Positions 40,986 through 41,919 of a stretch of DNA of 41,919 nucleotides are shown piece by piece (within the stretch, counting starts at the first letter, position 1; every line of letters begins with the position of its first letter). The position numbers and the translations under genes were made by a program. The notes beneath the pieces were generated by a model that made no database searches, was not told the DNA's origin, and was given only the letters and a program-made list of their open reading frames with translations. Source of the stretch: Amphimedon queenslandica (Eukaryota; Porifera; Demospongiae; Haplosclerida; Niphatidae); assembly GCF_000090795.2 (NCBI RefSeq), contig NW_003546520.1, positions 1 through 41,919 of the forward strand, given 5' to 3'.

Positions 40986-41919
40986 ATGGAGTCATCTTCC
41001 GAGGACAGTGACTGTACAAATCCACACAATGACTATATTTATAAGCCAAGAAGAAGTTCAAGAATAGCCAAAAGGTTAAAAGGAGACAGTAAGAGTGAAG
41101 ACAATGCTACATCCACTTGTGCAATGTACACTAGTCCCAAAAAAACAAGAAGGAAACCACTCGCATCTACCAGTAAAGCTCTAAGGAATCAAGCAGCACC
41201 TAAAAAGAAGACCAAGAAAGCCATAATCTTAGACATGTTGCGTGGCTTGGATACTGAAGAGTTACAAAATGAAATTGAGGCTCACGTAGCTGAGCAAATC
41301 AGATCTAGTAACCGTAAATGTAATGAAATGACTGCAATACTGAACAGTTTTACTGAAGATATTCATCTATTGAAAGAAGCTATTGATTGCCACTGTGACA
41401 TTTTCATTAAATTATATGCAGAAACTAGTACTGGTAAAGAAAGGTACTTACAGTTTCAGATTGAATGGCATGCTAAATGCAGCTTATTTCTATTGCCAAA
41501 GCATATACCAACAGATGAAAATGCAAGTAAAGCTGCATCAGCCTTTCCAGAAGGTTGTTCAAGGTTCAAAAAAACCAGTACACATTCGGTTGATGATTGT
41601 GATAGAATCATGATCCTGTTCTCAGCTTTGTACAATATTTTACTGAACAAGATACATTCACAATCGATTAAATCTTCAGTTCAAGTACAAACTGAAGATA
41701 TTGTCAATGCTGATGGTGACGATGTTTATTTCTGTTTTGGTGGTGCTGTAATATCAGATATGCTTCATCTTCGATATAAGCAAATCAGAACATGCAGTGA
41801 TTCAGAAAAGAAAAGCAGCATTTCAGAGCAGATATCTATTGTATAATCAATGAACACTAAGGAGAAATTGGATATGCCAGAATACTTGCAGTATTGAGAT
41901 CGTGGCTTTATGTATTCTC
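40986..41919 (+). CDS. Basic N-terminal, uncharacterised family protein; frame broken after codon 286
   Basis: The ATG at 40986 has A at -3 and G at +4. The 286-codon frame starts with an acidic Ser-rich tip, then YKPRRSSRIAKRLKG and a Lys/Arg-rich stretch (residues about 20-85, nuclear-localisation-like). Next come a helical region (about 85-160), SVDDCDRIMILFSALYNILL, and near the end DDVYFCFGGAVISDMLHLRY. The TAA at 41844-41846 is followed in the same frame by SMNTKEKLDMPEYLQY, a TGA, then DRGFMYS to the window edge. The DDVY.FGG...M..LRYK...AMNTK..YLQYRDRGFM sequence is, from memory, a recurrent uncharacterised family in sponge genomes. The two stops look like CAA to TAA and CGA to TGA changes, so this copy is probably a pseudogene. 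The function is unknown. Confidence 0.6.

Noticed and set aside
1-41919. CRISPR array, bacterial operon, or rRNA genes
   Set aside because: No regularly spaced 25-40 bp repeats with unique spacers, no ribosome-binding-site/operon layout and no rRNA core sequences; introns and transposon families show that the DNA is eukaryotic.

Overview
This is eukaryotic, AT-rich, repeat-dominated genomic DNA from an early-branching marine invertebrate. A demosponge (Amphimedon-like) is the best guess. That rests on very short introns with GT..AG ends and matching phases (39-52 bp where they can be delimited), pervasive TACATGTA-type palindromic words, and mobile-element protein families that I associate from memory with sponge and cnidarian genomes. 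No species can be proved from the window alone.

Layout, left to right. (1) 1-1.3 kb: the 5' part of a spliced minus-strand gene (four exons, phase-consistent splice sites) of an uncharacterised metazoan family that I recall as carrying a DUF7869-type C-terminal region. (2) 1.9-5.2 kb: three copies of an untranslated interspersed repeat; a fourth lies at 17.8-18.8 kb. (3) 6.8-13.6 kb: a decayed, nearly full-length Helitron-type rolling-circle element on the plus strand: DUF6570-like region, Helitron_like_N, HUH nuclease, PIF1-like helicase and a C-terminal OTU-type cysteine protease. Its Walker A lysine and Walker B glutamate are both substituted, and stops and frameshifts are scattered throughout. 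A 61-bp minisatellite follows it. (4) 14.3-20.2 kb: microsatellites, a minus-strand exon containing an expanded 24-bp Pro/Gly minisatellite, a foldback element and one frameshifted minus-strand WD40 (WDR7-like) exon. (5) 22-24 kb: A-rich DNA and direct repeats. (6) 24.1-24.3 kb: a 263-bp terminal-inverted-repeat element that encloses a tRNA-derived Pol III promoter. (7) 25.0-26.3 kb: a piggyBac transposase pseudogene with recognisable introns. (8) 26.9-30.25 kb: a diverged duplication whose two copies each carry a different MITE. (9) 30.8-33.0 kb: a complete but dead hAT-like transposon with terminal inverted repeats and a probable 8-bp target duplication. (10) 33.0-33.8 kb: an unrecognised frameshifted ORF cluster. 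(11) 34.4-35.4 kb: a 1-kb near-palindromic foldback. (12) 37.1-40.7 kb: a small MITE, and a 2.7-kb pair of inverted repeats enclosing another MITE. (13) 41.0-41.9 kb: the start of a plus-strand gene or repeat protein with a clean 286-codon frame followed by two in-frame stops.

The genes do not form a pathway. Apart from the left-edge gene, possibly the right-edge gene and the isolated WD40 exon, the recognisable coding sequence is transposon-derived and inactive. The most informative content is the mobile-element archaeology and a few odd architectures: the OTU-fused Helitron, the intron-bearing piggyBac, the tRNA promoter inside a TIR element, and the large foldbacks.
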